Below, piece after piece: positions 9,304 through 24,300 of a stretch of DNA of 64,000 nucleotides (positions are counted from its first letter, which is position 1; each line of letters begins with the position of its first letter). The position numbers and the translations under genes were made by a program. The stretch comes from Mesaphorura yosii (lineage: Eukaryota > Arthropoda > Collembola > Poduromorpha > Tullbergiidae): the NCBI GenBank assembly GCA_009869945.1, contig WIXG01000080.1, positions 124,001-188,000 of the forward strand. The letters are read 5' to 3'. The notes below the pieces were generated by a model. It was not told where the DNA came from. It worked only from the letters and a program-made list of their open reading frames with translations, and did not search any database.

Positions 9304-12300
9304 CTAGGACACTCGAGTGGAGACCACTGCTGCGTTATTCTGAGCAAAAAGAACTCCTTGATACATTATTCCATTAATCTCCATCTGCAAAAAAATATAA
9401 ATGAGTTTAATCTTTGACTTCTCAATGTTGAAACTTAATAAACTAGTTTAAATACTTACCGACACTACCAGGGACGTCTCGACACCGCGTCCGTCGCCAC
9501 GAGAGTTGATTTTGATGTGAGGTCCTTGGATGTGCCGACTCAAGCTCACTGGGCTTGGACTGCCTTCTGGATCTTCCATCGCATGCCGCTTTGGCGCAGG
9601 TCCGTTGCCAGCGCCGGAATGCTCGCGCTTGCCGTTCTCCTGCTAAGAGTACATATAGTCAATTTTTATTTTCATATTAATCGTTAATCTTTTCAATTAA
9701 GCTCACATGTGTGAAGGACGACGTCTTAATTGATTTGGGCGAGGATGAATCACGCAGGTTATTTGAATGGTATTTAGGTTGTGGTGTTTGCGCTCCTTCG
9801 GAGGAACTTCGTGCAGGAACTTCGAGGTTTAGAGCTTCATTCTGAAGCGGTAGAGCCTCCGTTTGATGTGGCTGCGGCGGAGGACCACCACCAGAATACA
9901 AATTCCAGAGTGTGAGACGGGACAGCTCAAGTGCTGCCAGAGCATCGCGTGCGTTTGCATTTGGATTGCCTTGTGGAGGTGAGTTGGGACCTGCGAAGTG
10001 TAAGCAAGACTTCATTGAGACTGGAACCGTGCGAAATGTGAGACTCTCTTGCAAATATCAAACGAAAGAGTGTTACAAAAAGCGAGTATACGGTCGTAAA
10101 AGTAAAACATGCGTCTACGAATAAAACGGGTTAATAATATAGAGTCGTAAAACCTGCAAAAAAGTTTCACAAAGGGAAGTTTTACTAAACCATATAATTA
10201 TAAGCCTTCAATGTTAATGAACAACCCTGATCCAAAGTATTCGTTGCAAATTCACAATCTCATTGCATGCGACTTGCAGTACCGTACAAGCAAACAATGA
10301 TAAGGCTGCCTGGCCGCAGCCATATTGGTACTTACTTTCAAACTTCAATGTTGAATGAAGTGGATGTGAGTTGCCATTTCCGTTCATTTGTGGCCGGCCC
10401 CCTCCTCCACCTCCGCCACCACCACCAACTAGACTCAGGGGCGAAATCTGACAAATAAAATTAGTTGAAGGGTTTCGCAAATTCAAGGGTTTTATTGCAT
10501 TATGTAGTTTTGCAATATTGCGTACCATATCTGGATAAGGACCGTAAGACGATCGCCTTCCTTCGCGTCGGTTTCCGTCGATGGCCGCTTGCAACTCGGA
10601 TGGAGTACTTAGCCGCTTCTTCTCACACTCGTAAGGGTACAGGTACTTCATGTATCTACACAAACAAAACACATATTTAGATCTAACCCAATGAAGAGAC
10701 ACGAGACATTTTTTGGCACATTCGCTGATAGATCATTAGTGGTTGAGAGCTATTATGAGAATCTAGCATCATGTTTCCGATGACATTTCTTTGAAATTGG
10801 TATTCCACATAATTACATCTTCGGATCTTCTGAATGAGATGTCGATCCGATTTCAGGATGCTCAATGTTGGCGTAAACAAAAGATTCTATTTATAAATTC
10901 CTAATTTCATCTCGGATCTTTAGCAAATTCCTGATTGAATCTCTACTTCTCAAAAGCAATACTTCGAAGCGTTATTGGTGCCATTATAATTAGCTCCAAC
11001 TCGAAAGGATGTCATTTCTTTCTTTTGAGTCATCCGCAGACTGTGAGTCGGAAGTTCGGAATGTTATTAGCTCGTAAGTAGAGTTGGCTTACTGAGTTCG
11101 AAGTGTGAACGCCGCTGAGGTGATTGAAGAGGGTAAATGAAGTCCTTTGATGATTTCTTGCCACAGTTTCTTGTTGATTACGTCGACGAGGCCTCCACGA
11201 GCAATGACCAGATTATACAACTCATAGAGATCCAGCACCTGTTTTGCCATGATTGGAAGCCGATTTATCGGAGTACCTGAAAGACCAAAGCAAGCTCAAA
11301 ATTATGAATTATTGCTGTTAGTGTTAACTCGGCTCCATTTTATTTTAACAATTCTCATGGTCCACCGGATTAACCTTGAGGACCTTGGGCTAATTCCTTG
11401 AAACAATAATTAAATACAATGTACTGCTACGAAATACGAATGTCAGTCGACATCTGATCCCATTTTTGTATTATTTCTCGATAATGGGTTCCACATTTCA
11501 AGCCCCAAGTCTGCCCAAATCCTTCGGCTTAAATTCCATGGTCAAATGTTTTTGACTTTTCACAACGGAACGACGAAAGGCAAATGTGTGGGATGTTGGA
11601 TGTATTTAATGATATCTCCATTCGATTCCCGAAATAATAATAACGCTTTGTAATACAAGAAGCCAGATGAAGGAGAGCGAAAAGCATTAAATCTCTGGAA
11701 TGAAATGGAGGCTGCATCTGGACCGGAAACATGATTTTTGAGTAAAATTTCCCCTCGAATCCAGAAAATTGTCTCACATATGTGTCTGTTTCCCCGTTTT
11801 CTTCTTGCTATTGCCCTAATGTGTCTCGCTCTGAAATCTTTCCAGGTTTCAGAAATAAAACGCATTTTAAAATGCTCGAATTTTCTCCCTCATTTTCCCG
11901 TTTCTTCTCCGTGCACATTTGGAATCAGAGAAATTGTCATTAACGAATGCGCAGCAGCAACGAGACGACGCGAGGGCAGAAATCAATGGAGTCTGATTTC
12001 CTAATGAATGCCTTCCTCTCTTCGATCCCGCACCCAGTCGACGAGAAAGACGACGCATTCTGCAGCCAAGATGTTTTGCCTCCGAATAAAATCATCGTGC
12101 CATTAAATCGCGTTCACCCTCCCGTCCGTTCATCTTGTCTCGGCTCAGCACAACGCGTGCAGGCTCGTACATTAAACTTCGATTAACGGGAAACAGATTT
12201 GAGAGACTTTTACGGGGCATGGAAGATTTGCTTCTTGTCAAGAACCGAATGCTAATGCACCTACTGCGACTGCGGGTGAGCCACACATGCGAAAAGTTGA

Positions 12301-15300
12301 ATTTATTGAGAACGTACACAAGGCCAACCAGAAAAAACAAACAAGCTCGTCAACTCGGGTTTGGCCGTCCCATCCCATGACTCAAGTCTTTGTTTACGTC
12401 AAGAGTGCAAACTCGAGACAGACTGCTTTCGAAGGTAATCAGACTGACAGTTCCAAAACTAAATTATGAAAGGCAAATTATAAAACGTGGATTACAAATT
12501 ATGAGCAGCAAACGGTAGAAGGTCGAAGTGTATCGATTCCGTGTGAGTAAAAGCAATTTAATTCGAGTTGGAGTCCAATAAGACCCTTGTCTTAATGCGA
12601 ATGGCAAGTGGATGATTTACGAGTCGAGACTGGATGGAGAAACTGAAAGGCCCACCCCAATAATTTATGTGCTCTTGCAGCGCTCTTCTTAATATTTTCC
12701 ATTTCCACTGCTCGTACTTAATACGAAATTTTAGTTTTTCAAATACAGGCAATAACATTAATAATGGACCGAATTCCATTCATGCGTTATCATAAAATGC
12801 TTCGTTACTTTATTTGCTCCAAGAATTTGAGATTTGACGCGTTTGATGGAATGGGCTCACAATAAGCGATAAAACGAGAAACGTGATTGCAACCCTTTCC
12901 ATTCGGTTATTAGAAGAACTCAAAATTTATGGTCGACAAGTTCAAACACAAATACTCTTCAAAATTAAAGGCTGTACTCTACTGGAGCGTTTATTGTCTG
13001 GTTGTGAAATCTCAACTTTTTGCTCTTATAAAAGTTGACACTGACACTCGCAGCGGGAATTGTCTCATAAATCTCTCCGCGCTTTTAAATACGCCGGAAT
13101 TCATTCAATCATGCGTTTCATTCGGACTCCAGGAATTAGATCAAGTCTACACGACGTTCTGAGTTCTCTGCTCGTGGCCGCCATGTTGTAATGAAATTCA
13201 GTGGGCCTGGCACCATTTTCATGACGAAATTCGAGATGTGAGCCAAGAAGTCAGCTTCTCAACCTCTGGCAAGTACTTCCTTTCTTTAATATCCTGTTTA
13301 CATCTGAGCCTTTAATAAGCGAGCGAGGTAAAAAAATGTTTTGAAAGAAGGGTTGATTTAAGTGCGTTACTTGGAAATAATAAAAATGTAAAATGTACTT
13401 GTGTATTATTATTACGATTATTGCAAAAAGTATTTCTCTTCTCGAATGCGAGCGGACAAAGAATTTTGTAATAATCCTAATAGCGCCCGTAAGATTGTTC
13501 TCCAATTGCAGGTGCCAGGACCAGGGCCCGATTACGAAATGATGTAGATTACAAACGAGTTCTCGGGAAATTAGTCGTGAAATAATACATTTTCAGGAAA
13601 ATAATAAAAGTCAGGCTGAATGGCGCACTCGCGTACTGCCTGGCAGTTGCCATTGTTGAGGGACTCGTGTAAGCCGAGTCAAGGGCCTGTTTTTCAATTA
13701 TTATGCTGTATTGATGGATGTAAATGGAATTACACGGGACGAAGGAAAAGGGTCTGCTGCTGCTGCTCGGAATGGGATCCTGCTGTGGCTCCATTCGAAT
13801 AAAGAGAAACCGGCAATAAAATTTTCCATCCTGCGCATTTTACTATCAACTTACTTCATGAGCGAAAATTCCAAGAAACTCGGTCCAAGTCTCGGGTTTT
13901 ATTTTATGCGCACAACATAAGCTCCGTGGCTTAAGCTTTAGTCGATGGCGATGGTGAATATTAAGAAATGAGTCCCACGCAAATACGCTCTTATAATTTA
14001 TAACGCCCGTTCTCTCTTTCGCTCCAAAGGGTCAACAAAGCAGTCAAAGTCAAATCCCCACCAGAGAACCCCAGTGTGACCGTGTGGCATGTGAAAAAAT
14101 ATTTAATATTATCCCAGCAACGGCAACCCAAACTCCTCCATGTTCCATACGTTGCCTTACGTGCTTCACTTCCTACTACCATTTGCCGTGCTGTGCCATG
14201 AACGTGTTGCGATCATAATAATATTAGGAGTATAAAACCTACTAGAAAGTGTCAAGACATCTGATCAATGTTGCTGGAGTCGGAGCTCGCGCGCTACAAG
14301 GCCAAGAGAATCCCGACCGGAAATAATTATTTGGGCAATATGGTCTTTATTGCCGCCACACGTGACAGTTCCCCACTCGCATCTTGGAACATCATTGCCA
14401 CGCTACCATTCAACTGATTCAGCCCTTCTCCTTTCTTTCTTTTGTCGTTTATTGAGAGATTGAAGACCCGAGCATCAAAGTGAAGAAAAGAGTTCGCTTG
14501 GCTCGAGTTCGAGTCGCTCTGGCCAATCCAAACTTGATGTTCTGAATCATGCTATAAAATCAATTATCCAGGCGGGATCAAGGTAGCAGAGTAGAGGGGA
14601 GGGCGTTCTTCAGAAAGAGAAAGCGCACTGGAATACATACGTAAAGAAAGGAGCACGCGCCGAAGACTCAATTCTGCTTGCGAACGGGAGCATCCCAATG
14701 AAATTTCTCGATTCAGATCCCCTCAGAAATGCGCATTGCGGCAAAAGAGACTTCGTGAAACAGAAGGCAGAATCTGGCCTTATTAATTTATCTGCGGTAA
14801 GAATTTCATAAAGCAGCGCTTGAGTCGAATTAATATTTACACAGTCGTAAATTTGAATTTCTATAAACACAAAAATAAATAGACGGAATCCACGACTGCT
14901 CGCAAGTCGTCTGCCGAAATCAGATGTAGAGAGGGGAGAGGCGAGGCCGTGCGTACTGCGATTTGGCAAAGGAAAGTGGAACTCGTGCAGGAGCGAGGAA
15001 GAAAGAAGCTTTGAAGTGGAAGGTGCGAGACTAGCGAGACCCCCTTCGAGTGAGCACACGTGCCTTTTGACAGATGCTCTATTCATCATGCTCACACACC
15101 TGAGCGAACTCGCATCTTCCTCCTGCGTTTCATGTTCTCGTCAAATGGAACACATCGTACATGTGTAACACGCTTTGAAACACGTATTTTTCTTTCTCAA
15201 TTTCTAAAAATACAAATATGTCACAATAAAAAGGCACGCAACAGAAAGATGCTCCGCACATCTCAATCCACCTTAACAACAGGCACGGGATCAAAATAAA

Positions 15301-18300
15301 GTGCGTGTTTAACCGTACTGACAAGATTCGAGAACAAAAAGAGCCGTGTATCATGATTCATGAATCCCAGAAGTCAATGACAAAGATGGAGGCAAAGACT
15401 CACCTCTCTTTTGCATATATGAGAACAATTCGTCCAGGAACTCTTTCCGTTTGATGTCGTCACTCAGTTCGTACAACTGCAAAGTAAATTAAAACAAATT
15501 TTACATTTATTTGACAAATCAGACTCCACAGAAGATCATTTAACGCAAACAACAAATCAGCGGCAATAACAGCAAAAGCAAGCAGCGCAAAATGTAGGAA
15601 GGGTTTGCATGGGAGAAGTAAGCGTGTGATATAAAAATCTCGTGAAGTCATTAATTCTACTCACTTGATAATGGAGTATGATTGGACTCCTCTGACACGA
15701 CAATTACTCGAGTGAACACAACAAATTGGGTTTACAAGATGCGCTGTGCGCATGTTCAAGCGCAAGTGGTTGGTTTTGATGCTGCAATATATTACATGAA
15801 ATATTGCGTGTTTCAGATAGATTCGTTTTCCGAGTTTTTTCTCGTCTCTGGTCCGGTCCACTCCATCGAACGAGCGAGTGCGTTCCTTCGCCTTCTCTTA
15901 ATTTCAGAAATGTCAGCGCAGGGGGAAAAGATACCGAGAGAGATTAATGACTGATAAATTATCAAAAAATATCACCATTTTTTGCCCGCTGTCTCGATTC
16001 GATTCGTTCATTCCCTTCTCTCGTTTCATTCCCGTAATAATTAGATTTATTGTTTATGTATGCATGAGAAATATGCTAATTCCCTTTTAATATCTGACCA
16101 ATATCCAGCAAGATGCGTGATTCCCACAAATCACGCCATCGTCAGATCAAGCGCCGAGGTATTTTATTCCAACGTGCATGTAATCACTCTCGAATTCGGA
16201 CGAAGTACAGTGCTGTGCGCTTGTAGTTGTTCGTGTCCATCACTAATGAGCCTTGTTATTGTGTCTGTTAACCTCCGTCACATGCAAGTGCATTAATAAA
16301 ACACTCGACCATTACACGATGATCATTAAGCCCATCTTCCTTTATGCGGACGATTATTCACCCCTCCTCGCCAGTTTTCCATTCCATCAGTACGCTACGG
16401 CCCACTAATTAATCAAAATCCCAATTACGATTAATCTATTAAAAATATTCCGCCTTCAACTCGACACATCATTAGATCCCAGACAATGCAGCCAACGCAT
16501 TTGGGGACGTGTCTCTCGAGATGGAAAGAGAAGAGAAGGTGGATGATTCGAGAAAATTAATTTGATCAGCCAACTCGCAACATTCCTTCAAAAAGCGCAT
16601 TATTCTCTTACAAATTGCATGATAAATCATTTGCACTGGCTGCTGCACTCGTGAAATGAAAAGAAGTGCGTGGGACAAACACACACTCGCATTTACATCA
16701 CAAAAGCCAAGGCAAACGGTTTTCCACAAAACAAGATCGAATTATCGAACAAGGCGATTATCGACTTGGATTGTGCACCATTAATAATAAATGTTATTGT
16801 AAATCATGAGAGCAACCAATTCCAATGCAGCAATGCAATGAAATTAATAAGAATAAGTAAAGAAAAAAAGTTATTCCCCAACAGTGTCAAGTGAATCTTA
16901 AATTATTGTATTATGATCGGGCCACGTTGAACAATCTTGCAGCAGTATTTTAATGAGTCTATACACAAAGCCTGTGCACTTTATTACTAGCAGAGGAATC
17001 ACGAAAAGATTGTTTGAAGGAACCCTTTTTCTTCATCAAATAAATCACTCGTACATAAAAAATTCAAAGACAAAAATCAATTTCTCTACACGTACTATTA
17101 TTACTATTACTGCATATTACTCGTATTTATTACGAGTGCATCAATTTGAAATGAAAAATAAATTAACGAGGTATTTCTCATTTGGGCTCACGCTTAAACA
17201 AAGCTGTGGCTCTTCGGTCCAACTCATTTGCCGCGTGGCGCTCGATTTCATTAATAATTTATCGACCAGCGTCGGATTTCAGGATTAATTTCAACATGGT
17301 GGAATGCGAGCCGAGGAATGCATTGCTCACGTCGTATGCAGACGTTAATGTAGTTCAAGGTCCAAGTTCACGATTGGTGCCAGCGACGGCTTTCAGATGA
17401 ATATTAATTATGAGCACTGTGCCCTGTGTTATGATGAGTGCGATTATTTATTCACCATACAAATAAAAGACGATAAGTTTAAATACGAAACTCGTTAAAT
17501 CGAGATAAGATACAAAGTTTATTCTGTTTCGAGTAACCGACAATTATGTAATTAACGTGAGGTGTACATTTTCAGAAATAAGTGCGATAAAGGACATATA
17601 TAATGCACCAGATAAAACAAATGAATCTCCAGTGAAAAATAAGTGAATTTGCCAGTGACCCGGGTATCAGTAAGATCCCGGAATAAATGAAATCACCAGT
17701 GTGATTTTAAATGAAAATATCAGTGAACATTGCTATACGTAGAACAAAATAAAACTGCAGTGGAATAATAGAATTATCAGTATGTGGCTTTGAAAAAATT
17801 GGAGTCTGGTCAAGAATCGGACAATATAAGTTAGTTTTACAAGATTAACCTCATCCTAGCTGACTGGACTGCTTCGACTTGCATTTACTCTTTTTTCCAA
17901 CAGAAATATCCTAAGCACATTCTTGGAAATCAGCTTCCAAAAATGACTTAATTTCCAGCAAGTGCTAAAACTGTTGCGCAAGGTCAGAAGAGAGAGAGCG
18001 TTGTCGCCTTGAAAGAGCTAAGAGACTTTGGTTCATCAATAATTCCACGCGTTATGTTTTCGCAAGCCTCACTGATATTTTCTGAATCATGACTGGTTTC
18101 TTCATTTTATTCACCGGCCCTCTGTTAACCGACAATTTCATTTGCTTAAGTGGTGAAATAAAAAAATTCACCTATGAATTCATTTGTTTTTCACTGGCAA
18201 ATTAGTTTGTTTCACTGATGGATTAAATGGCTGCCGTTCATAAATGGGCTCGACGACAAATACTGTGCAGTGGTGACACAAGCACGAATACAGAGATATT

Positions 18301-21300
18301 CCACAGGTGACAATCATCATTGAGTAAAACAATGAATGCATATTGAGTCCATGTTATTCGTTCACATTGAGGTGTGACAAAGAATCGTCAAATTATGATA
18401 ATTTTTCTCGTTATTGACATAAGGCCGAATTTGACTATTACGGCGCACAATCGCGCTGTACAAGGCATCAAAATTGAGTACATCTTGAGCAAATTGTTTG
18501 AATCACGAGAGAAGTCCGTCGCTCACTCCTTTCAGGAGATGATTCGTTTGATAAGTTAACACGATGATCGCACGCAAGGGAGTTCTAAAGTCAACTTCCG
18601 CTCAGTACGTAAACATTCGCAAATGGTATTTTTATGAGAACGGTGCAGCGAGCGAGAGAAAGACGAGGAAAAGTTCCTTGACTTGTGATCACGTGTAAAC
18701 ATTCTCCACGGAAAAGTATTAAGTGATTATTTATAGCGATGGCGAGGAAAAGATTCTCTGTTAATTCAAGACAGTATCCGCGAAAGACAATTGACAAGAT
18801 ATAAGGCGAGACCGAAATTCATAACAGCGTGATCGCATGACAGAAATTTTGCTTGCAATTGCGCATTCCGTGATTAAATGGCTGCAGGATTTTATGACAA
18901 TTAATAACAGTCTGAGGAGCAAAGTGTGGCCCAGAGCATAACACGCTCGTTTTCTTTATCACTGTCGTCCCTCGCTTTGATTGCCCATTTCATTTTCTTT
19001 TGTTTGGAGGATAAATTATGATTGGAAAAACTAAAAGCAGGCACGAACAGGCGAAGGCGCAGGTCTGACGTGCAGAGGACGATGATGAAAGGAGCAAGAG
19101 CAAAAAGCAGCAAGGAGATGGAAAGAGAAAAAAGAGGCGTTTCTCTTTCAATCTTTTATTTGCGACCAAATTTATGAGTTTTGGACGCTAATATCTTCGA
19201 ATTCCAAAGTCTGGAAGAAGAAACAGACGTCTTCGTCTTCCCCTCGTCTCTCACTTTCATTAAGATCTTTTTATGTCCGTTTTTTGTGGAGGTTCTCTTG
19301 ATTTGGTTTCATTTCTAATTTTTAGTTTAGCTGTTAAATAAAATTTCTTTAGTTTTATAGCAAAACGCAATTATCTTCCTTTCCTCGCTGGGGCAGCGAC
19401 CGAATACTCGACGGATCATCTTCTCAACTAAAATGTACTCAACATGAAGTATACGACTTTGTGCGTTTGTGCCCAGAATTACATCACCGGTCGAAGAGCA
19501 GAACAGCAGAACTCGTTTACAATTTCTTGGATCATTAAAAGTACAACAAAAGATCATTCACATCGTACATTGTAAGCGTTAATAAATAAAAGGGGAGGAT
19601 TCAACAGGTATAAAATGTTTGGTGTGTTTATCGAAAGATGAATAAATAAGCACTATTAATTGATGATTTGTCATTTGCGTCTGTGCAACTATGAAACCGG
19701 ATGGGTGGAGGAATTAACTGCATTATTATTTGGTTTACCTTCTTGATAACTCGTAAATTTAACGCGCATGCATGCGATAAATATTTAACATGGTGCATGA
19801 TTACAAGCCTCCGCTTAGATGACAAGCCACGAGTGTTCGTCTGCCCACACGCAATCCAACCAAACCAAACCAAACGTAGCATTCAGGTTTCACCGAACAC
19901 AAAGGAATCTGAATTCGGAGAATGGGAATGGCTTCTAATTACGGGATTCTATTCTTTGCTTTTATATTTATTGGCCAGACAAACAACGCAACGCAAGGGT
20001 CGAGCTTATGATTCATGTTAATGCGCAATGTTGAATGGTTGATTACGATTATGACGCTAGCGATAACGTCGAATGAGTACGAGACGAAGGATGTCGGTGA
20101 AAAGGCGCAGGCGAACTGAGGGAAGCCATTACAATAAAATCTAATGGCCCAAGAAACATTACAGCAGAAGAAAAGAATGGAAATGGAAGTTGAATTGAGT
20201 TGAGTGGGAGAAGGCCATAATCAGTGAAGATTTTCTAAACTGCTCTCTTCCTCGGCCCCAATAAGAAAATGAGAATCACAAAAATAAAGTCTTATTATTT
20301 CCCATTTTTGAATTTCAAAAAATAACGTTGCATTTCGAGGCAGAGGAAGAAGGCAAAGAGCATTGACATTAAAAGTAACGAGTCAGGCCCACTTTGCCAT
20401 CTCCGCTTCATCTTTGTGCTCTGCTGTGCTGCAATTATACGATTATGATTATTATGACTCATTATTGTGCTCTGATGTGAATAATTCAAGTGCTGCTCAC
20501 GGCCTCGGAGTCTTTATATCTGAGATTACGGTGGTATTAAATCGTGAGTAAACTTATACATATTTCATGAAATTACCTCTAATTATAATTATAATTTCCA
20601 CATTTAGTCTCCTCTCACCTCTCCACATCCACACCAGCAGATGCGATGGGCAGAGTGCGATGCGAGAAGCAACAGAACACCACAATTAATGCAAATGTTC
20701 GTATAAGATGTTAAATTGTAATAATAATAAAAATACACATCAAGGATCCAAACAATTTTAATTTCCTCAACTAAAAATTATAAGTGTAATTTCATGCAAG
20801 GCGAAAACAATGACCAAGCCGAGTACCTCATGCACTTCCCAAGAAAGATGCTTCATCTCGAATTAGTCAATCGCATCTGAAGCCTCACGTTCTCTTGGAA
20901 AATGTACCGCAGGTTCTTTAATATGCAGAAATTAACTCCTCTGAACGGCTAATTTCGTACAATAATTATATTTAGAACACTTTGTGAATCCTGTTATGAA
21001 AAGCAGACACTCTAGTAAATTGGTGGGGTTTTTGCACCTTCCTCGGCCTGCGAGCCGTAAAAACAATTTAAGAAAGCTGGCGATTGCGTTTCGAGAAGCC
21101 ATTAGACTGCAACAATGAATGGCTGGGTTAATCACTTGAAAGATGAACACAAACGACAAACACTGCGCGTATTGTTGATCTTTCCTCGGTAATTTCGTGA
21201 AGGAACAGATTGAGTTCATACATTGTTAATTGCTTTGCAAGAGTAACGAGTGACAAAGGATTCAGCGGAATGATGATCGCCATCTGAGTGACTGTGTCTG

Positions 21301-24300
21301 TGCCTGGAAACGATGACAGAATGAGACACTCGTCTTTTTATTGATAGATGAGTTGTGAAAAGATAAAACATTTTAATGGACAAAACTGCAAATAGCAAAT
21401 ATTGCCACAAGAGGACAATTGTGATTGTGATGAAGATGATTATTATTAATATTGATTTCCTTTTGTTTGCATGTCAGAGATTTCCTTGCCCAAATATTGA
21501 CTTTATGCGCAAAGAAGGAAAACTTTATACAAACATTCACACAAAGCACTTCATCATCCATCGCATCGCATCTTCCACCCAAACGAGGGAACGGACATGA
21601 ACGTGAAAAATTCACGGCGGGGCAAACATCAAGTCGCTAAAGTCAACTACTACAAAGGATGAATGAATAAATCCCGAGATCATCATGATCATGATCATGG
21701 CAAGCCGATTATGATTCAAGAGGTTCAAGTTTCATCGCATCGCTGCTCATGATCCGAGCGGCGGGGCTTTCTGGTCGCCGCCTCGGAGATGAAATCCCAA
21801 CTTAAATGTCATGAACCCATAATGCATGCGGCATTAATTAAAAGCAAGGCATAAAGGCGAATGGCAAAGGGAGTCGGGCAAAGTAAACAATGGCAGGAAG
21901 ATCAATCAAGCGCACTTGTGCCGCAATCTGTTGCGTACACACTCGTTCACATGGTTTGGCAGCGCGTAATGACTTCATTAATTTTAAGAGTTTCCAGTGA
22001 TAATAGAATTTGGTCACGCCTAATTTAATCTACGGAGGAAATCACACACTTTGTACAAATACATGGCAAAGCATAGCACCATGGCATGGCACGAGAGTAC
22101 AGCGCGGCTCGTGTTGCCAGCTCATCTCATTGAGGCAATTCAGTTCTCCAGTTATTACACGATTATTACGTCTGATTATCATCACCTCCTTCCTTCGCAC
22201 AGCTTCCCAGACAAGAGATCTCTTACAAATTGCAGGCCGACTCGAGCAAATGTGTTCCGTGTCTGCGCTCTTGATTGAGACAATGCAGAAGCTCGTTCGC
22301 TGGCTGCGAGTAATTTGTGACGCGTGCTTGATCCACATATTATGCTGGATGATGCTCAATTTGTTCAGTACAAGCAGACGGGAGCAGAGCGGGAGAGGGA
22401 TGAGAAGCGAAATCAAATTTGAGTTTGAAATGTGCACCCACAGAGAAAGTAATATTATTAGTTAGTAACATATAAAATCATGCCATGTAACGAGGAAACC
22501 CGATGGTGAGAATCCCACGGTGCTGGAGCCAGCAAGCGACGGGAACATCTCAATCACTTCCATTACATCTCGCCTCATCCTGCTCGCTCGCTCACCATTG
22601 CACTGGCCCGTTTCATGTGCGATAAACATCTAATAATATTTCTGGGGTCGAGTGCTGTGGGGCTGCCGATCAAATTAGCTATTAAGGCATGAACCCCGAC
22701 ACGATCTAGTTACTATTTACATTACTAATTCATACGATCAACTCTCGTTAACATGAATTGGACAGCAAATTTACTCTTCGTCCGGGCCAAGGTGACGACG
22801 AAGCGGACATCACCGCTCGTTCGATCATTAACCGGAAATGAGGGCAAGCTCGGCTCGTTCGGGCTCGGCGAGAAAGAGCAATCAAGAGCGCCAGTAATTG
22901 AATCGTCCTATCTGCGATCTCTCTCCGAATCATTTCCAACTTTCCTTCTTTCGCCTACCGATTTAATGAGACTTCCAGCAAGAGAAAATAGCAACTGGAA
23001 AGAATTTCGGGTGCTCGAAATAAACTCGGCAATTATTTGGTATTACTTCAGAGTTGTACGGATGAGATGGGAAACAAAAGCTTGCGCCCGGAATAAAACA
23101 ACAGAAAACTTTGAAAAATGGCAAAAATGTGCGGTTGCGAGTGGAGCGCAATATAATTTAATTCTTTTTGTTGGAAATGTGTTCAGGTCACGCCACAACA
23201 GCAACAAGATGAAACGGAGTCCGAGAAATGATCGAGACGAGCAAGAATTGATGATGGACCGCGCTGGGGAGATGTATGGTGGGAATTTCATTTTGATAAA
23301 TTGCGAAATACGCAATGGCAATAAGAGAGAGGAAGAAAAGTGCGAGAGATGAAGAAACGGAGAGAGGAGACGAGAGATCTGTCGAGTCAACCGGAGATAA
23401 ATTGTAGGCAGGAGAATTTTAATTTTCTTTACGAGACTTCTTATTTTCTCCTCTCAACTCGTTCGCTCAGCACCTCGGCCGGGAAAAGGACCGGATATGC
23501 AGCTCCAGACGCCAGCTCGCGCACATGCATACCTAATCCAACCATTCCACACATTCTCTCATTTACAGTCAGTTCTCCGGTCTTCTCGAGCCTGAACGTT
23601 TTTCATTTCGCTACGCCGCTCTCCACAGATCGTGCATACGAAAATACATCTGTCCATGAAGAGTGCGCACAAAGTGAAGATTTGTCTCTGGCAAGACGGC
23701 CGCTAATGGAACTGATCCCCCAACGCAACACATCTCATCTTAACCAAGATCAAGTTTTTGAACACGCGCCCAAAATTAAGTAAAAACAAAAACAGATCCT
23801 GCTTCCCCCAATAACACATCGCTTGACTCCGGCTCGCGTCTCCACATTCCTCACTCCTCGGTTCGGCTTTGGGTTTGCAGATAAGCTCGCGCAAGGCGTA
23901 AGCGAAACTAATTAATTACAAAAACAGAGGCAAATCAGATCAAAGCCTAACCTGCTTAAACTGCTCCTCGAAGCTCCAGGTTTGCTGGGAGGAAGTTGAC
24001 GAGGTTGACGACTCTCCAGAGTGATGCCCTTGATTTGCCGGAAGCGTTTCTTCTGGATAGCCGTGAAGTGGTGGCGAATCCACGTCCTGCGTTGGACATT
24101 TGACAGATAAGAAGCTGGCAGGGTTGGCATTAATTGGAATGAATTTGGAGTGAGCGTGCGTGACTAACCCGATCTCTGTCGATGTCTTTTCCTTTGGCAG
24201 CAGCTGCTGCGGCCGCAAGGTGTGATGCCATCAAATGTGGTGATGGAAAGAAAAATGGGAGCGACCTCTCGAGCTCCTCCTGGCCGAAGGGCATGCCGTG

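Larger units (their letters stand above)
15477..23951 (-). other. ARID3 intron upstream of the ARID (8.5 kb)
   Basis: Large AT-rich intron between the FKQ and LYELSDD exons. No second gene is supported. It contains a cluster of CAGTG-like motifs at 17629-17785, a GGTGAA/TTCACC inverted repeat at 18152-18172 and a 16-base perfect palindrome at 21684-21699. Confidence 0.6.

Noticed and set aside
22753-23352. 199-residue open frame inside the ARID3 intron
   Set aside because: No homology wording, runs through intron sequence, and no flanking splice partners.
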